The translations under genes were made by a program, and so were the position numbers. From positions 1 through 64,000 of the forward strand of contig JBAZQZ010000005.1 in assembly GCA_041663205.1 (NCBI GenBank): a stretch of 64,000 nucleotides of DNA, in the 5' to 3' direction. Of the stretch, positions 42,368 to 52,047 are shown piece by piece (positions within the stretch are counted from its first letter, which is position 1; each line of letters begins with the position of its first letter). The notes under the pieces were generated by a model that saw only the letters and a program-made list of their open reading frames with translations, was not told the DNA's origin and did not search any database. The stretch is from UM-FILTER-38-24 sp041663205 (GTDB lineage Bacteria > Patescibacteriota > Gracilibacteria > UBA1369 > LOWO2-01-FULL-3).

Positions 42368-44413
42368 ATGAATAAATTTATGCAAAAATTGATGACGTCA
42401 CTTGTGACACTAGCTGTGTTGCTCGGACAAACTTTAGGAGCTTTCGCGGGACTATCTCTTGCAAACGCCGACAAAGCGCTTGCAGGTGCAGGAGAATTAC
42501 CGGCGAAAATCAACTCGCACTCTGTCAGGGAAAATAACGGTACTTATTATATAAATTATTGTACCGACGTTGAAGGTTACCTGACTGTCGGCGTGTATCA
42601 AGTCACTTCAAGAAATTACTCGAAAAAAGTTGCCGTTATCGCGGACAGCATGCGTACATTGGCTCAATGCTCGTATGTTATCTGGGACGGGAAATACGGC
42701 GATCAAAGCGAAATCGGGACAGAAGGACGCGACGTTACCGACGGCACGTATTATTATGGAATAACTTTGGAGGGTGAATATCCCTATTCATACGGATCTG
42801 ACTACAAAGCCGATTGGCTTACGGTAGGGGATGTGGTAATAAATGACGATGACGACGATGATGATGAATATGACGAGGATGATGACGTAAAAATCGTCGA
42901 TGTTGAGATCAAAAACAAGACTTTCGACCCTTGGAACGACCAAGAGGCAAAACTTACTTTCACGCTTAATACAAGCGCAAAAGTCACTTTGACAATAGAA
43001 GACGACGATGACGACGAAATTGTTACTCTTATAGACAATGAATCATACAAAAAAGGCGAATACATCGTGAAATGGGACGGGGAGGACGAAGATGGCGATA
43101 TCGTGGACCAAGGCACATACACCTTCATTTTGAAGGCGAGCGCAAACGGAGAAAAGGACGTTGAAAAAGGCTCTTTAAAGGTCAAAAAAGGTGCTGAGAC
43201 AGACGATACGCAAGACCCACGTCTACAAGACGTTTTCGTTACAAAAGACACTTTTGACTCAGATGCCAACGAATCTACATATATCGTTTATACGCTTACA
43301 GAGGAGGCTGATATGACAGTATCGATAGTTGAAGTAAACGGTGGCAACATCGAAGAACTCGAGGACGAAAGCGATAAACAGGCAGGTACATACTCAATAA
43401 AATGGGATGGCGGCAAATTCAAAGACGGTAAATACAGATACGAAATTTACGCAAAGAATACGGAAGGAAAAGCCTCAACGGACGGCATAATCACGCTTGC
43501 GGAAGACTCAAAAACCGGAGGTAAACCAAACGTATACAAAGACGCCGCGAATGAAGGGCTTTATGCTCCTTCGGAAGGGGATATGGAGATCAAATTCAGG
43601 CTTGATAAAGACGCTGACGTTACAGTCGAAATTCGTGACGGAGACACAGTTTTAGCTACAATTATCAAAGATGAAGAACTTCTTGAAGGCGTAAATTCAG
43701 TAAAATGGGACGGATCTGACAAATACGACGAAGCCTTGGACGAAGGCATATACCAATACAAAATCACTGCGGCAAACAACAAAGGTAAAGACATCGAGTT
43801 GGGAACATTCATGATCACGGGATCCACTTCATATAAATACGCTGACAGCTGTGGTTCGTTCACGGACATGACGGACGACGAAATGTACTGTGAAGCCGTA
43901 AAATGGGCATCTAACGCAGGAATATTCTCAGGCTATAATGATGGCTCATTCAAGCCACAAAAATCACTTACACGTGCTGAAGCGCTGAAAGTGATCCTTG
44001 AATCACAAAACGTGCAAATCGCGAATGTGAAAGGCCAAAACTTCGGATTCTATGATGTTGATAAATACGCTTGGTACACGTCATATTTGAAGACAGCTTT
44101 GGACTTGGGGATAGTACACGGTTATGACGACGGCTCATTCAGACCGAATATGGCTATCTCAAGAGTTGAAGCCTTGGCGATGTTATTGAATGCGGCGGAA
44201 GTGGCCTCAAACGTAGTTGTTCCTTCAAATACCTACGGACAGCCATATTACGACACGCCGAACACTAAAAATACGAAATGGTACATGAGCTACGTATGGT
44301 TCGCGAAAGAATACAATCTTACAGGAAATGATTATTATTTCTACCCTGACTCGAATATGACTCGCGGAGAAATGGCCGATATGCTATACAGATTGCACAA
44401 CGCAGGATTTTAG
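42368..44413 (+). CDS. SLH surface protein with acidic linker and FlgD-Ig repeats
   Basis: 681 residues. Signal peptide MNKFMQKLMTSLVTLAVLLGQ, then a Ser/Tyr-rich domain and an acidic run of Asp (DDDDDDDEYDEDDD, about residues 160-173), a plausible calcium-binding linker. Three FlgD-like Ig repeats (WDGEDEDGDIVDQGTYTF and similar) and three SLH domains follow. It has the strongest promoter in the window and a solid terminator after it (44444-44473), as expected for an abundant surface protein. Confidence 0.88.
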   Translation: MNKFMQKLMTSLVTLAVLLGQTLGAFAGLSLANADKALAGAGELPAKINSHSVRENNGTYYINYCTDVEGYLTVGVYQVTSRNYSKKVAVIADSMRTLAQCSYVIWDGKYGDQSEIGTEGRDVTDGTYYYGITLEGEYPYSYGSDYKADWLTVGDVVINDDDDDDDEYDEDDDVKIVDVEIKNKTFDPWNDQEAKLTFTLNTSAKVTLTIEDDDDDEIVTLIDNESYKKGEYIVKWDGEDEDGDIVDQGTYTFILKASANGEKDVEKGSLKVKKGAETDDTQDPRLQDVFVTKDTFDSDANESTYIVYTLTEEADMTVSIVEVNGGNIEELEDESDKQAGTYSIKWDGGKFKDGKYRYEIYAKNTEGKASTDGIITLAEDSKTGGKPNVYKDAANEGLYAPSEGDMEIKFRLDKDADVTVEIRDGDTVLATIIKDEELLEGVNSVKWDGSDKYDEALDEGIYQYKITAANNKGKDIELGTFMITGSTSYKYADSCGSFTDMTDDEMYCEAVKWASNAGIFSGYNDGSFKPQKSLTRAEALKVILESQNVQIANVKGQNFGFYDVDKYAWYTSYLKTALDLGIVHGYDDGSFRPNMAISRVEALAMLLNAAEVASNVVVPSNTYGQPYYDTPNTKNTKWYMSYVWFAKEYNLTGNDYYFYPDSNMTRGEMADMLYRLHNAGF

Positions 44414-44443
44414 CATCACTCATCGAAAGAATATTGGAGAGAA

Positions 44444-44473
44444 GAAAAACGCCCCCTAAACAGGGCGTTTTTC
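44444..44473. terminator. Strong bidirectional terminator
   Basis: GAAAAACGCCC (44444-44454) pairs with GGGCGTTTTTC (44463-44473) over an 8-nt loop: 11 bp with A/T tails on both strands. Confidence 0.9.
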
Positions 44474-44559
44474 TTTCACTTCTGCGTAAGTTTAAAAAAA
44501 TCTTTGTACTCTCACCCATTTTTGTTGTACAATAAACGCAACTATTAACCTCATTCAAA

Positions 44560-44931
44560 ATGTTCAAAGGACTAAAAGCACTTCTCGCAGGCTTAATCGC
44601 CGGAACGGCGGTTGGCATTTTATTCGCACCAAAAAAAGGCGCGGAAACACGCGGAAAAATCAAATCGGAAATCCAAAAAGGTGGCACAGGACTCGGCGCC
44701 GTAAAAGAAACTTTGGAAGGAGTTGGCAAAGAACTCAGCGGCACGTGTAAGGAATGCGCGGACGATAAAAGGGTAAAAAAATATACGGACATGGCAAAAG
44801 AAGAAGCACAGGAAATGATAAAAAAAGCGATTCCGAAAGGAACAATGATGAAAGCGAAAAAAACGCTCGACAGAGCCAAAAAATTCACTGAGAACGCACT
44901 CAATAAAGTGGAAAATGTCTTCAAAAAATAA
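44560..44931 (+). CDS. YtxH-like membrane-anchored protein
   Basis: 123 residues. One N-terminal membrane helix (ALLAGLIAGTAVGILFAP) is followed by KKGAETRGKIK, the YtxH signature, and a lysine-rich amphipathic helix. Such small proteins are common in Patescibacteria and Firmicutes; function unknown, stress related in Bacillus. It overlaps the next gene by 17 nt. Confidence 0.75.
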   Translation: MFKGLKALLAGLIAGTAVGILFAPKKGAETRGKIKSEIQKGGTGLGAVKETLEGVGKELSGTCKECADDKRVKKYTDMAKEEAQEMIKKAIPKGTMMKAKKTLDRAKKFTENALNKVENVFKK

Positions 44932-45499
44932 GATACGCAAAATCGCGGTTCTAGGCCCGGCAAACAGCTTTTCAGACATAGCTTCTTCGACTTTTACGAA
45001 AGCTGAAAACCTGAAGAAAATCTTCGCCCGCGACATAGACGAAGTCTTTGAATTTATAGAAAAAGGTAAAGCGGACCTCGGCCTTGTCCCACTCGAAAAT
45101 AAAATAAACGGAAAGATAAGAGAAACGGTTGATAATCTTTTTTTTAGAGACGTGCATATCGTAAAAGAGATCAGCATCCCGATAATTCACTCCATTATAA
45201 CCCTCGAAAAAACCGCAAAAAAAGATATAAAAAGAATCATTTCACACGAGCAGGCGCTGGCTCAATGCAAAAAACACATAAAAAAGAATTTCCCCTCAGC
45301 CCTGCTTGAAGCGTTCCCATCGACATCACACGCGATTCAAAAATTATTGGAAACAAAAGAAAAAGATATAGCAGTAATCGCTTCCGAAATCATAGTAAAA
45401 GGAAATAAACTTTTGAAAATATTGGAAAAGGGGATAGAGGATTTTAAAGATAACTCAACCACCTTTGTTCTCATAGAGAAGGGCAAAACTAACCTCTGA
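44915..45499 (+). CDS. pheA: Prephenate dehydratase domain protein, no ACT domain
   Basis: 194 residues, just the two-lobed PDT fold. LGPANSFSDIA matches GPxGTFSExA, LVPLENKINGKIRETVDNL matches VPIENSxxGxVxxTxDLL, and SHEQALAQC matches SHPQALAQC. The catalytic TRF motif reads TTF (DNSTTFVLI), so the arginine is replaced. There is no C-terminal ACT domain and no chorismate mutase or other aromatic gene nearby. It may still make phenylpyruvate, or may have been repurposed as a binding protein. Its end overlaps the convergent purD by 11 nt. Confidence 0.72.
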   Translation: MSSKNKIRKIAVLGPANSFSDIASSTFTKAENLKKIFARDIDEVFEFIEKGKADLGLVPLENKINGKIRETVDNLFFRDVHIVKEISIPIIHSIITLEKTAKKDIKRIISHEQALAQCKKHIKKNFPSALLEAFPSTSHAIQKLLETKEKDIAVIASEIIVKGNKLLKILEKGIEDFKDNSTTFVLIEKGKTNL

Positions 45500-46802
45500 T
45501 TTCCTTCATCATCTCCACTCTCTTCTGAATCAATTCCTTCGTCCCGATGTCTTTTCTGTGAAACACAGGCCCTTTAATCGCACAAACACCTTCTTCCGCC
45601 AACCTCTCCGCCGCCTCAAGTCCGTCCGCAACCCCAACAACTGCGACAGCCCTTGATCCCGCCAAATAAAGCCCGTCAGCCTTCTCATCAACCGACGCAA
45701 AATAAACTTTTACACCCTCGGGCATCACTCCGACCTCGATTTTTTCACCCTTTATTGCCGCATCCGGATACCCGTTCGGCACCGCATATTTGCAGACCGT
45801 AGCCTTATTCTCGAATTCAATTTTCACATTATTCAAATCGCCATTTATAATCGCTTCGCAAATTTCCACAAAATCACTCTTCAAAAGCGGAAGCACATTC
45901 ATCGCTTCAGGATCCCCAAAACGAGCATTATATTCAATAAGTCTTACCCCGTCTTTCACAGCAATAAATCCGCCATACATCACTCCTTTAAAATGGCTCT
46001 GCGTCTCTTCTTTCAGCGCTTTCGCAACAAGTCTCGTAATATCGCTGGCTTGCCTCAAATCATTTTCGGTCAAAAAAGGCATACTGTGGTCTGCACACGA
46101 ATAAGTCCCCATTCCGCCGGTATTTGGCCCTTTGTCGCCCTCAAAAGCACGTTTATGATCTTGCACGGCAGGCATATCTTTCGTATTTTCCCCGTCACAA
46201 AAACTCATCAAACTGAATTCCTGCCCGACCAATTTTTCTTCAATCACGACTTTCCCGACTTCAGCCAAACACTCCTTCGCATACGAAAAAGCCTCATCAA
46301 TTCCATTCAAATGATCTCCCGAAACTTTCACGCCCTTGCCTCCCTTAAGCCCGTCCGCCTTCACAACAAAATCTCCGCCAAGCGACTCCAAAAATTCCCT
46401 CATTCCGTCTTCCGCAAAAAACACTTTAAATTTAGGATTTCCCGGGATTCCATATTTCTCAAGCAAATTTCTCGTAAAAGATTTCGAAGATTCGAGGCGT
46501 CCGACAGTTTGTAATGGGGAAGCGCTCTTTATTCCCATTTCAAGCAACATATCAACAATTCCGAAAGCAATCGGAGCTTCCGGCCCGACAACGGCAAAAT
46601 CCGGTTTTACTTTTGCGGCAAATTCTCTGATGGCATCTTTGTCGCATACATCAGCCATCAAGTAGTCCGTAGAAATTTTCGCGAGCCCGGGATTTTTAGT
46701 TTTTCCAACGACAAAAATCTCAGGCCTCTGCGCGCTTTTCAAAAAAGTTTCGGCTATTGCATGCTCCCTCGCGCCATTTCCGAGCAACAAAATCCTTTTC
46801 AT
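45489..46802 (-). CDS. purD: Phosphoribosylamine--glycine ligase
   Basis: 437 residues from ATG 46802, which overlaps the purF stop as ATGA. ATP-grasp enzyme of purine synthesis (GAR synthetase). N-terminal ILLLGNGAREHA, KADGLKGGKGVKV, GPNTGGMGTYS and IEYNARFGDPE are the family motifs. It follows purF and catalyses the next step. Confidence 0.95.
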   Translation of the reverse strand: MKRILLLGNGAREHAIAETFLKSAQRPEIFVVGKTKNPGLAKISTDYLMADVCDKDAIREFAAKVKPDFAVVGPEAPIAFGIVDMLLEMGIKSASPLQTVGRLESSKSFTRNLLEKYGIPGNPKFKVFFAEDGMREFLESLGGDFVVKADGLKGGKGVKVSGDHLNGIDEAFSYAKECLAEVGKVVIEEKLVGQEFSLMSFCDGENTKDMPAVQDHKRAFEGDKGPNTGGMGTYSCADHSMPFLTENDLRQASDITRLVAKALKEETQSHFKGVMYGGFIAVKDGVRLIEYNARFGDPEAMNVLPLLKSDFVEICEAIINGDLNNVKIEFENKATVCKYAVPNGYPDAAIKGEKIEVGVMPEGVKVYFASVDEKADGLYLAGSRAVAVVGVADGLEAAERLAEEGVCAIKGPVFHRKDIGTKELIQKRVEMMKEIRG

Positions 46803-48310
46803 ATCGTAAGATTTAATTGATTTTCGAGATCCTCTTTCGGGAAACGACCGTCGGCCCTGTCTCTCTCGCAAGATCTGGAATAAGCCTGATCCTCAAGCAC
46901 TTTTTCGGTCACATCCCCGGTTGGATATTTTCCGTTGATACACGCCATACACATACCTTTAATTTTCGGATTTTCCTTGATGCAAGAGCTGAAAACATCA
47001 TCCTCATCATTGTAAATCAAAAAGTCCGCCCCAAGAAATTTACAAATCTCTTCAACGGAATGATTCGCGGCGATAAGCTCATCTCTCGAAGGCATATCGA
47101 CTCCGTAAAGACACGGATTTATGACGGGCGGATAATAAGAAGCAAAAAACACTTTTTTTGCGCCGGCCTCACGTACCATTTGAATAATCTGCTTCGAAGT
47201 ATTTCCACGAACAATACTGTCATCGACCAAAAGCACATTTTTGCCCTTGAGAACAAGAGGCATCGCATTCAATTTATATTTTATGGATTTCTTCCTGATT
47301 TTTTGCCCGGGCATAATAAAAGTTCGTCCGATATACCTGTTTTTCACAAGCCCTTCCGCGTATTTCAACCCAAGATCGTCAGCCACGGAAGATGCCGCAG
47401 TCCTCGAAGAATCGGGGACCGGAACAACAATATCTATATCGAGTTTTGCCGCTTTTACCTTTTTTGCCAGCTTGATTCCCATGTTTTGCCTTGCCTTGTA
47501 AACCGAAATATCGTCAAGAATCGAATCGGGTCTCGCAAAATAAACGTGCTCAAATATGCAGGGAGTATGTTTTTCCTCCATTATTTTTTTCGAGTGCACT
47601 TTTCTGTCCTTTTCATCGATAAAAATCGCTTCGCCAGCCTCAACATTTTTTACTATTTCAAATCCAAGAATATCAAGAGTAACGGATTCGGAAGCAAAAA
47701 TATAATCTGTAATCATCCCGTTTTCCCTTTTTCCGAAAAGAAGAGGACGAAGTCCATGCGGATCTCTAAAACCGACCATTCCTTGTTTCGCAATATAAGA
47801 AACAACGCTGTATCCGCCCTTTGCCCTCTTGAAAACACTTTCCACCGCCTTCCAAATTTCCCCGGGAGAAAGCCCGTTTTCAGGATTTTGTTTGGACAAA
47901 GCCTTAGTAAAAAGATTCAAAATCACCTCCGCATCACAATCGGAATTCACAAGCCTTTGATCCTTTTCAAAAAGTTCTTTTTTAAGAGAAAACGAATTGA
48001 AAACATTTCCATTGTGAGCAAGCATCACGCCATAAGGGGAAGGTCCCAAAAACGGCTGTACGTCCTCCTTAACACCCGCACCGATTGTCGAATATCTGGT
48101 GTGCCCGATCCCGACATATCCGGTAAGTCTTCGCATATGTCTGGTATGGAAAACATCTTTCACGAGTCCCGTGTCTTTTCTGATATGGAATTTCCCGTCA
48201 TAAGTAATCATTCCCGTGGCATCCTGCCCGCGATGTTGCAAGGTGACAAGCCCGTCATACACATCTTGAGCAACGTAATCGTGTCCGAAAATTCCCAAAA
48301 CTCCGCACAT
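46799..48310 (-). CDS. purF: Amidophosphoribosyltransferase
   Basis: 503 residues. The catalytic cysteine is Cys2 of MCGVLGIFG (glutaminase), QHRGQD follows. The PRPP-binding loop is VLLVDDSIVRGNTSKQI. It performs the first committed step of purine synthesis. folD lies 11 nt upstream in the transcript and purD overlaps its end: folD-purF-purD is one operon. Other purine genes are not in the window. Confidence 0.96.
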   Translation of the reverse strand: MCGVLGIFGHDYVAQDVYDGLVTLQHRGQDATGMITYDGKFHIRKDTGLVKDVFHTRHMRRLTGYVGIGHTRYSTIGAGVKEDVQPFLGPSPYGVMLAHNGNVFNSFSLKKELFEKDQRLVNSDCDAEVILNLFTKALSKQNPENGLSPGEIWKAVESVFKRAKGGYSVVSYIAKQGMVGFRDPHGLRPLLFGKRENGMITDYIFASESVTLDILGFEIVKNVEAGEAIFIDEKDRKVHSKKIMEEKHTPCIFEHVYFARPDSILDDISVYKARQNMGIKLAKKVKAAKLDIDIVVPVPDSSRTAASSVADDLGLKYAEGLVKNRYIGRTFIMPGQKIRKKSIKYKLNAMPLVLKGKNVLLVDDSIVRGNTSKQIIQMVREAGAKKVFFASYYPPVINPCLYGVDMPSRDELIAANHSVEEICKFLGADFLIYNDEDDVFSSCIKENPKIKGMCMACINGKYPTGDVTEKVLEDQAYSRSCERDRADGRFPKEDLENQLNLTI

Positions 48311-48321
48311 ATTTTTTTAGA

Positions 48322-49179
48322 TTAAAGAATATTATTTAATCGCTTCGCCGCGCGAACGGTATTTAGCATAAGACAGGCAACAGTCATCGGTCCGGCTCCG
48401 CCCGGAACAGGAGTGATATAACTTGCCTTAGCAGAAACATTTTCAAAATCGCAGTCTCCGTGAAGTTTTCCGTCCTCGGTTCTATTGATGCCTATGTCAA
48501 AAACGATGACGCCATCTTTTACCATGTCAGCGGTGATAAGATTTATTTTCCCGACGCCGACGCACAAAATATCAGCCCTCTTCGTGTGAGACGCCAAATC
48601 TTTTGTGAAAACATGGCACACCGTCACGGTCGCATTCCTGTTTAAAAACATTGTCGCAAGCGGTTTTCCGACGATATTGCTGTGTCCTACAATAACAACT
48701 TCTTTTCCTTCAACCGGAATTTTATAATATTCAATCATCTTCATGACCCCGAGCGGAGTGCACGGAACAAGGTCTTCAAAATCCGTACTCAAAAACATTT
48801 TTCCAATGTTGTAAGCCGTAAATCCGTCCACATCTTTCTTCGGATTTATGGCTCGAATCACATCGGGAACATAAACATGTTTCGGCACCGGCAACTGGAC
48901 CAAAATGCCATGAATCGTATCATCCGTATTTAATTCCTCGATTTTTTGTATTAATTGCGCGGTCGTCACACTTTCCTCAAAATCAAACTGCTCCCACTCG
49001 ATTCCCGTCTCCGCGCACGCTTTCTGTTTTTGCTTTATATATGAAAGAGACGCGGGATTTTGTCCGACAAGAATCACGGCAAGCTTCGGCAAAACATGAT
49101 GAATCTCAAGTCCACTGACTTCATTTTTCAGCTTAAGGAGCATTTCCTTCGCAACCTTCCGCCCGTCCAAAAGTTGCAT
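48322..49179 (-). CDS. folD: Methylenetetrahydrofolate dehydrogenase/cyclohydrolase
   Basis: 285 residues from ATG 49179 (MQLLDGRKVA); upstream Met candidates overlap the hairpin at 49203-49226. Signature YIKQKQKACAETGI holds the catalytic lysine; GILVQLPVPKH and VIVGHSNIVGKPLA follow; PGGAGPMTVACLM closes. It supplies formyl-THF for purine synthesis, in agreement with the purF-purD neighbours. Confidence 0.95.
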   Translation of the reverse strand: MQLLDGRKVAKEMLLKLKNEVSGLEIHHVLPKLAVILVGQNPASLSYIKQKQKACAETGIEWEQFDFEESVTTAQLIQKIEELNTDDTIHGILVQLPVPKHVYVPDVIRAINPKKDVDGFTAYNIGKMFLSTDFEDLVPCTPLGVMKMIEYYKIPVEGKEVVIVGHSNIVGKPLATMFLNRNATVTVCHVFTKDLASHTKRADILCVGVGKINLITADMVKDGVIVFDIGINRTEDGKLHGDCDFENVSAKASYITPVPGGAGPMTVACLMLNTVRAAKRLNNIL

Positions 49180-49202
49180 AATTTTTGAATAAAAAATAAA
49201 CG

Positions 49203-49226
49203 GCTTTAGAGGCACTTCTCTAAAGC
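49203..49226 (-). terminator. Hairpin between tmk and folD
   Basis: GCTTTAGAG pairs with CTCTAAAGC over a 6-nt loop; on the minus strand it is followed by a T-rich stretch. It could terminate the dut-tmk transcript and insulate the folD operon. Confidence 0.55.
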
Positions 49227-49317
49227 AAATTCATAATATAGTTACCGTAGGCAATCGTCAATGAAACCTTTACTTTCTATTTACATTTTCCTGCCTTACA
49301 TTTAAAAAGTGTTAATC

Positions 49318-49929
49318 TCACCCCAAAACCCCATTCACGACCTCCCAAAGCATTTCCGCCGTATCTTCAATCTTTGGCTGAATTTCCACTTTTTTCCATC
49401 CGTATTTTTCCGCAAGCACATTAAGAACTCCCTGACACTTCCCGATCAATTCATCATTTTGCTCATGCACATGCTTTTCTTCCTTCGCACGAACGTCGCG
49501 ATTTCCCCCAAGCAATATCGCAAAATCCTCTTTGATTAGATATTTATTCATTTTCTCAAGCCACTCGGTATCGAGCCCTTTTGCGGTTCCCCAAGCGATT
49601 CCGGTGCCGACATAATCTTCGGCGACTACGATATATCCTTCCTCAAGAAGCCGAAGAATTTCCGGTTCGTACTGATAGCGATTCAAAACAAACCAAAGTT
49701 GGAGTTCGTCTTCAGCAATTTTCTGCGAACCGCTACGCAGAACATCATTCAAAAACGGCCCGGTAGGGGACATATCATAAATCGGATATTTTACATAAAA
49801 AACCTTTTTTCCCTCGGCCTCAAGCCGTTCGACGAGAAGCTTCGCATGGGTGCTTTTCCCGATATTGTTGATTCCGTAAATTGTAATTAATTTTCCGTTC
49901 CTCATAGTACAAATAATTTGTTCAGCCAT
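49318..49929 (-). CDS. tmk: Thymidylate kinase-like protein
   Basis: 203 residues. The P-loop is GINNIGKSTH; then VKYPIYDMSPTG where TMPK has the DR(Y/F)-like site, and EDYVGTGIAWG as the lid region. dTMP to dTDP is expected. It lies 3 nt after dut, so dUTPase (making dUMP) and this kinase act in the same thymidine pathway. Confidence 0.85.
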   Translation of the reverse strand: MAEQIICTMRNGKLITIYGINNIGKSTHAKLLVERLEAEGKKVFYVKYPIYDMSPTGPFLNDVLRSGSQKIAEDELQLWFVLNRYQYEPEILRLLEEGYIVVAEDYVGTGIAWGTAKGLDTEWLEKMNKYLIKEDFAILLGGNRDVRAKEEKHVHEQNDELIGKCQGVLNVLAEKYGWKKVEIQPKIEDTAEMLWEVVNGVLG

Positions 49930-49932
49930 TAA

Positions 49933-50373
49933 TCATTGCCCGTAGCCCCCCGTGCTTCCAAAACCTCCGCGACTTTCCTTGAAAATTTCGTCACTTTCTT
50001 CCCATTCAAATTTGTCGATTCTTACAAAAACTCCCTGCGCGATTTTTTCTCCGCGTTTTATTTCTACGGGAGTTTCTTTGAAATTATAAACCAAAACTTT
50101 GATTTCGTCCTTTTCTCCGCAATAATCGTGATCAATTATTCCAAAACCGTGCGGCGGACTTATCCCTTTTTTTGAAGGAGTGGAACTTCTCGACGCCACT
50201 ACAAGCATGTATTTTTCAGGTACCTCGACGATGAGATTTGATGGCACCATAGCCATTTCTTTCGGGTTCACAATTACGTCCTCCCGCGCAAGAATATCAA
50301 ATCCGACCGACCCCTGCGTCTCGTACATCGGTAGCGGCAAAGTCTTATCTATGCGTTTTATTCGTATTTTCAT
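49933..50373 (-). CDS. dut: dUTP diphosphatase
   Basis: 146 residues. All five trimeric dUTPase motifs are present: GSVGFDI, ASRSSTPSKKGI, GIIDHDYCGE, RGEKIAQGVF and the C-terminal GGFGSTGGYG. It removes dUTP and gives dUMP. Operon with tmk. Confidence 0.96.
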   Translation of the reverse strand: MKIRIKRIDKTLPLPMYETQGSVGFDILAREDVIVNPKEMAMVPSNLIVEVPEKYMLVVASRSSTPSKKGISPPHGFGIIDHDYCGEKDEIKVLVYNFKETPVEIKRGEKIAQGVFVRIDKFEWEESDEIFKESRGGFGSTGGYGQ

Positions 50374-50437
50374 AAACTGACTTTATTTATATCGCTTAGT
50401 ACGATAGATTATACATCGCACTTAAACAAATAAAAAA

Positions 50438-51442
50438 TTGAAAAAAATTGCGCTTGCGATAAAAAAAATTCTTCACATCACAACAAATTTTTTGCTCTCG
50501 ACGAAAGAAGATATAGATTTTGCGGTCGGAGGCCAAGCGGTGATTGAAGGCGTCATGATGCGCTCGCCGAATTCAGTGGTAATCGCGGTCAGAAAAAAAG
50601 ACAACTCGATAAAAGTTTCCGCAAAAAAATACCAATTGCTGATCCAAAGATATAAATTTCTAAATGTCCCGATAGTGAGGGGGGTCGTAGGGCTTATGGA
50701 AATGATGGTGATCGGCATGACGGCGATAAATTTTTCCGCAAACGAAGCGGTCGAGGAAGAAGACGAAATAAAAGAAAAAAAACCGCAACAAAAACAATCG
50801 TTACTTTCAAAAACTTTCGACCTCGGAATCTTTGCGATTTCAATAATAATCGCACTGGCGATAAGTGTCTTCATGTTCAAGTTTGTTCCACTTTGGCTAA
50901 CCACGATTTTGGACGCGCATTTCCCATATATTCACGACAATTATATGATTTTCAATCTGATAGACGGCGTATTGAAAATTTCGATTTTTCTCGTATATAT
51001 TTTTATACTTTCACTTATCCCGAGCTTCAGAAGAATTTTCGAATACCACGGCGCGGAACACAAAAGTATTTTCACTTACGAAAAACACCTCGAACTGAAT
51101 GTTAAAAATGCAAAACCGCAATCGAGATTTCACCCGCGTTGCGGCACAAGTTTCATTTTAATAGTTTTCGTATTGAGCATTTTGGTTTATACGTTTGTCC
51201 CGAAACAGGAAATTTTCTGGCAAAATCTGGGCTTAAGGCTCGCGGCTCTTCCGTTGATCGCGGGATTGGCCTATGAATTTTTAAAACTCAGCGCAAAACA
51301 TTCAAAAAGTTTCTGGATGAAAGCTTTGATAGCCCCCGGTCTCGCAATTCAAAAAATCACCACAAAAGAGCCGAACACATCCCAACTCGAAGTCGGCCTG
51401 ACCTCGCTAAAAGAGGCTCTGGCAATCGAAAAAGCCGCATAA
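50438..51442 (+). CDS. DUF1385 (YqhQ-like) membrane protein
   Basis: 334 residues from TTG 50438, the only start upstream of the conserved core GGQAVIEGVMMRSPNS. Four to five membrane helices; FEYHGAEHKSIFTYE and RFHPRCGTSFILIV are further DUF1385 signatures and contain His/Cys positions that could bind a metal. Function unknown in general. Confidence 0.9.
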   Translation: MKKIALAIKKILHITTNFLLSTKEDIDFAVGGQAVIEGVMMRSPNSVVIAVRKKDNSIKVSAKKYQLLIQRYKFLNVPIVRGVVGLMEMMVIGMTAINFSANEAVEEEDEIKEKKPQQKQSLLSKTFDLGIFAISIIIALAISVFMFKFVPLWLTTILDAHFPYIHDNYMIFNLIDGVLKISIFLVYIFILSLIPSFRRIFEYHGAEHKSIFTYEKHLELNVKNAKPQSRFHPRCGTSFILIVFVLSILVYTFVPKQEIFWQNLGLRLAALPLIAGLAYEFLKLSAKHSKSFWMKALIAPGLAIQKITTKEPNTSQLEVGLTSLKEALAIEKAA

Positions 51443-51464
51443 TCACCCCGACCCAAATTTCCCC

Positions 51465-51493
51465 TTGACTTTCACGCGATTGTGATGCACAAT
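51465..51493 (+). promoter_or_regulatory. Promoter for the lipoprotein gene
   Basis: TTGACT (51465-51470), 17-nt spacer, CACAAT (51488-51493). Weak -10 but good -35 and spacing; 30 nt before ATG 51523. Confidence 0.45.
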
Positions 51494-51522
51494 AAGTCAC
51501 TTAGCATATAAACAAAGACATT

Positions 51523-52035
51523 ATGGAAAATTTAACAAGAACAATTGCCGCCGTAGCCCTAACAGTCGGACTCGGAGGAGGCTGTACTTCCGCGCAACAA
51601 AAAGAATCTCGAGATTTGTTGGGCCAATGTGAAGAAGCAATAGAGGTTCAAAACAGAAGAATTGAAGCTGTATTACCGGAAGTTGGACAAGAAGCCATAA
51701 GAGTCCACAATCAAGGAACTCCGGCCAAAATTGATGATGATTTATGTCCGCGTGAAGGTGAAACCCTAAGATGTATTGAAGATAACAAAGACCTTCCTGC
51801 ACAAGCAACATGTATCACCGGAAGAGCTAACGCCGATTCAAGCGGGGGAACATCGCCGCAAGACCCTGTTCCTGAGCACGATGCGGTGACATACTTCACT
51901 CTTGACCAGTGCGTAACAGCCTTGGAAGAAAGATCCAAAGTACATGAAACGCTCGAAGCAATCCGAGCAAACCTCCAAGAATTGGCAGACCAATACGCCC
52001 AAAAGCTAAGGGATCGAATCGAAAAAGCGAAATAA
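51523..52035 (+). CDS. Small lipoprotein
   Basis: 170 residues. N-terminal signal ends with GLGGGC, a lipobox with the cysteine at about residue 21. The rest is soluble, with five further cysteines and a C-terminal helix rich in Glu/Arg/Lys. Not a family I recognise; likely membrane-anchored on the outside. It faces rplA convergently, 12 nt apart. Confidence 0.65.
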   Translation: MENLTRTIAAVALTVGLGGGCTSAQQKESRDLLGQCEEAIEVQNRRIEAVLPEVGQEAIRVHNQGTPAKIDDDLCPREGETLRCIEDNKDLPAQATCITGRANADSSGGTSPQDPVPEHDAVTYFTLDQCVTALEERSKVHETLEAIRANLQELADQYAQKLRDRIEKAK

Positions 52036-52047
52036 ATTGTAAAACAA

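Noticed and set aside
46817..48325. 502-codon open frame on the plus strand
   Set aside because: It is the exact antisense of purF, which is unmistakable; the plus-strand product has no recognisable motifs.
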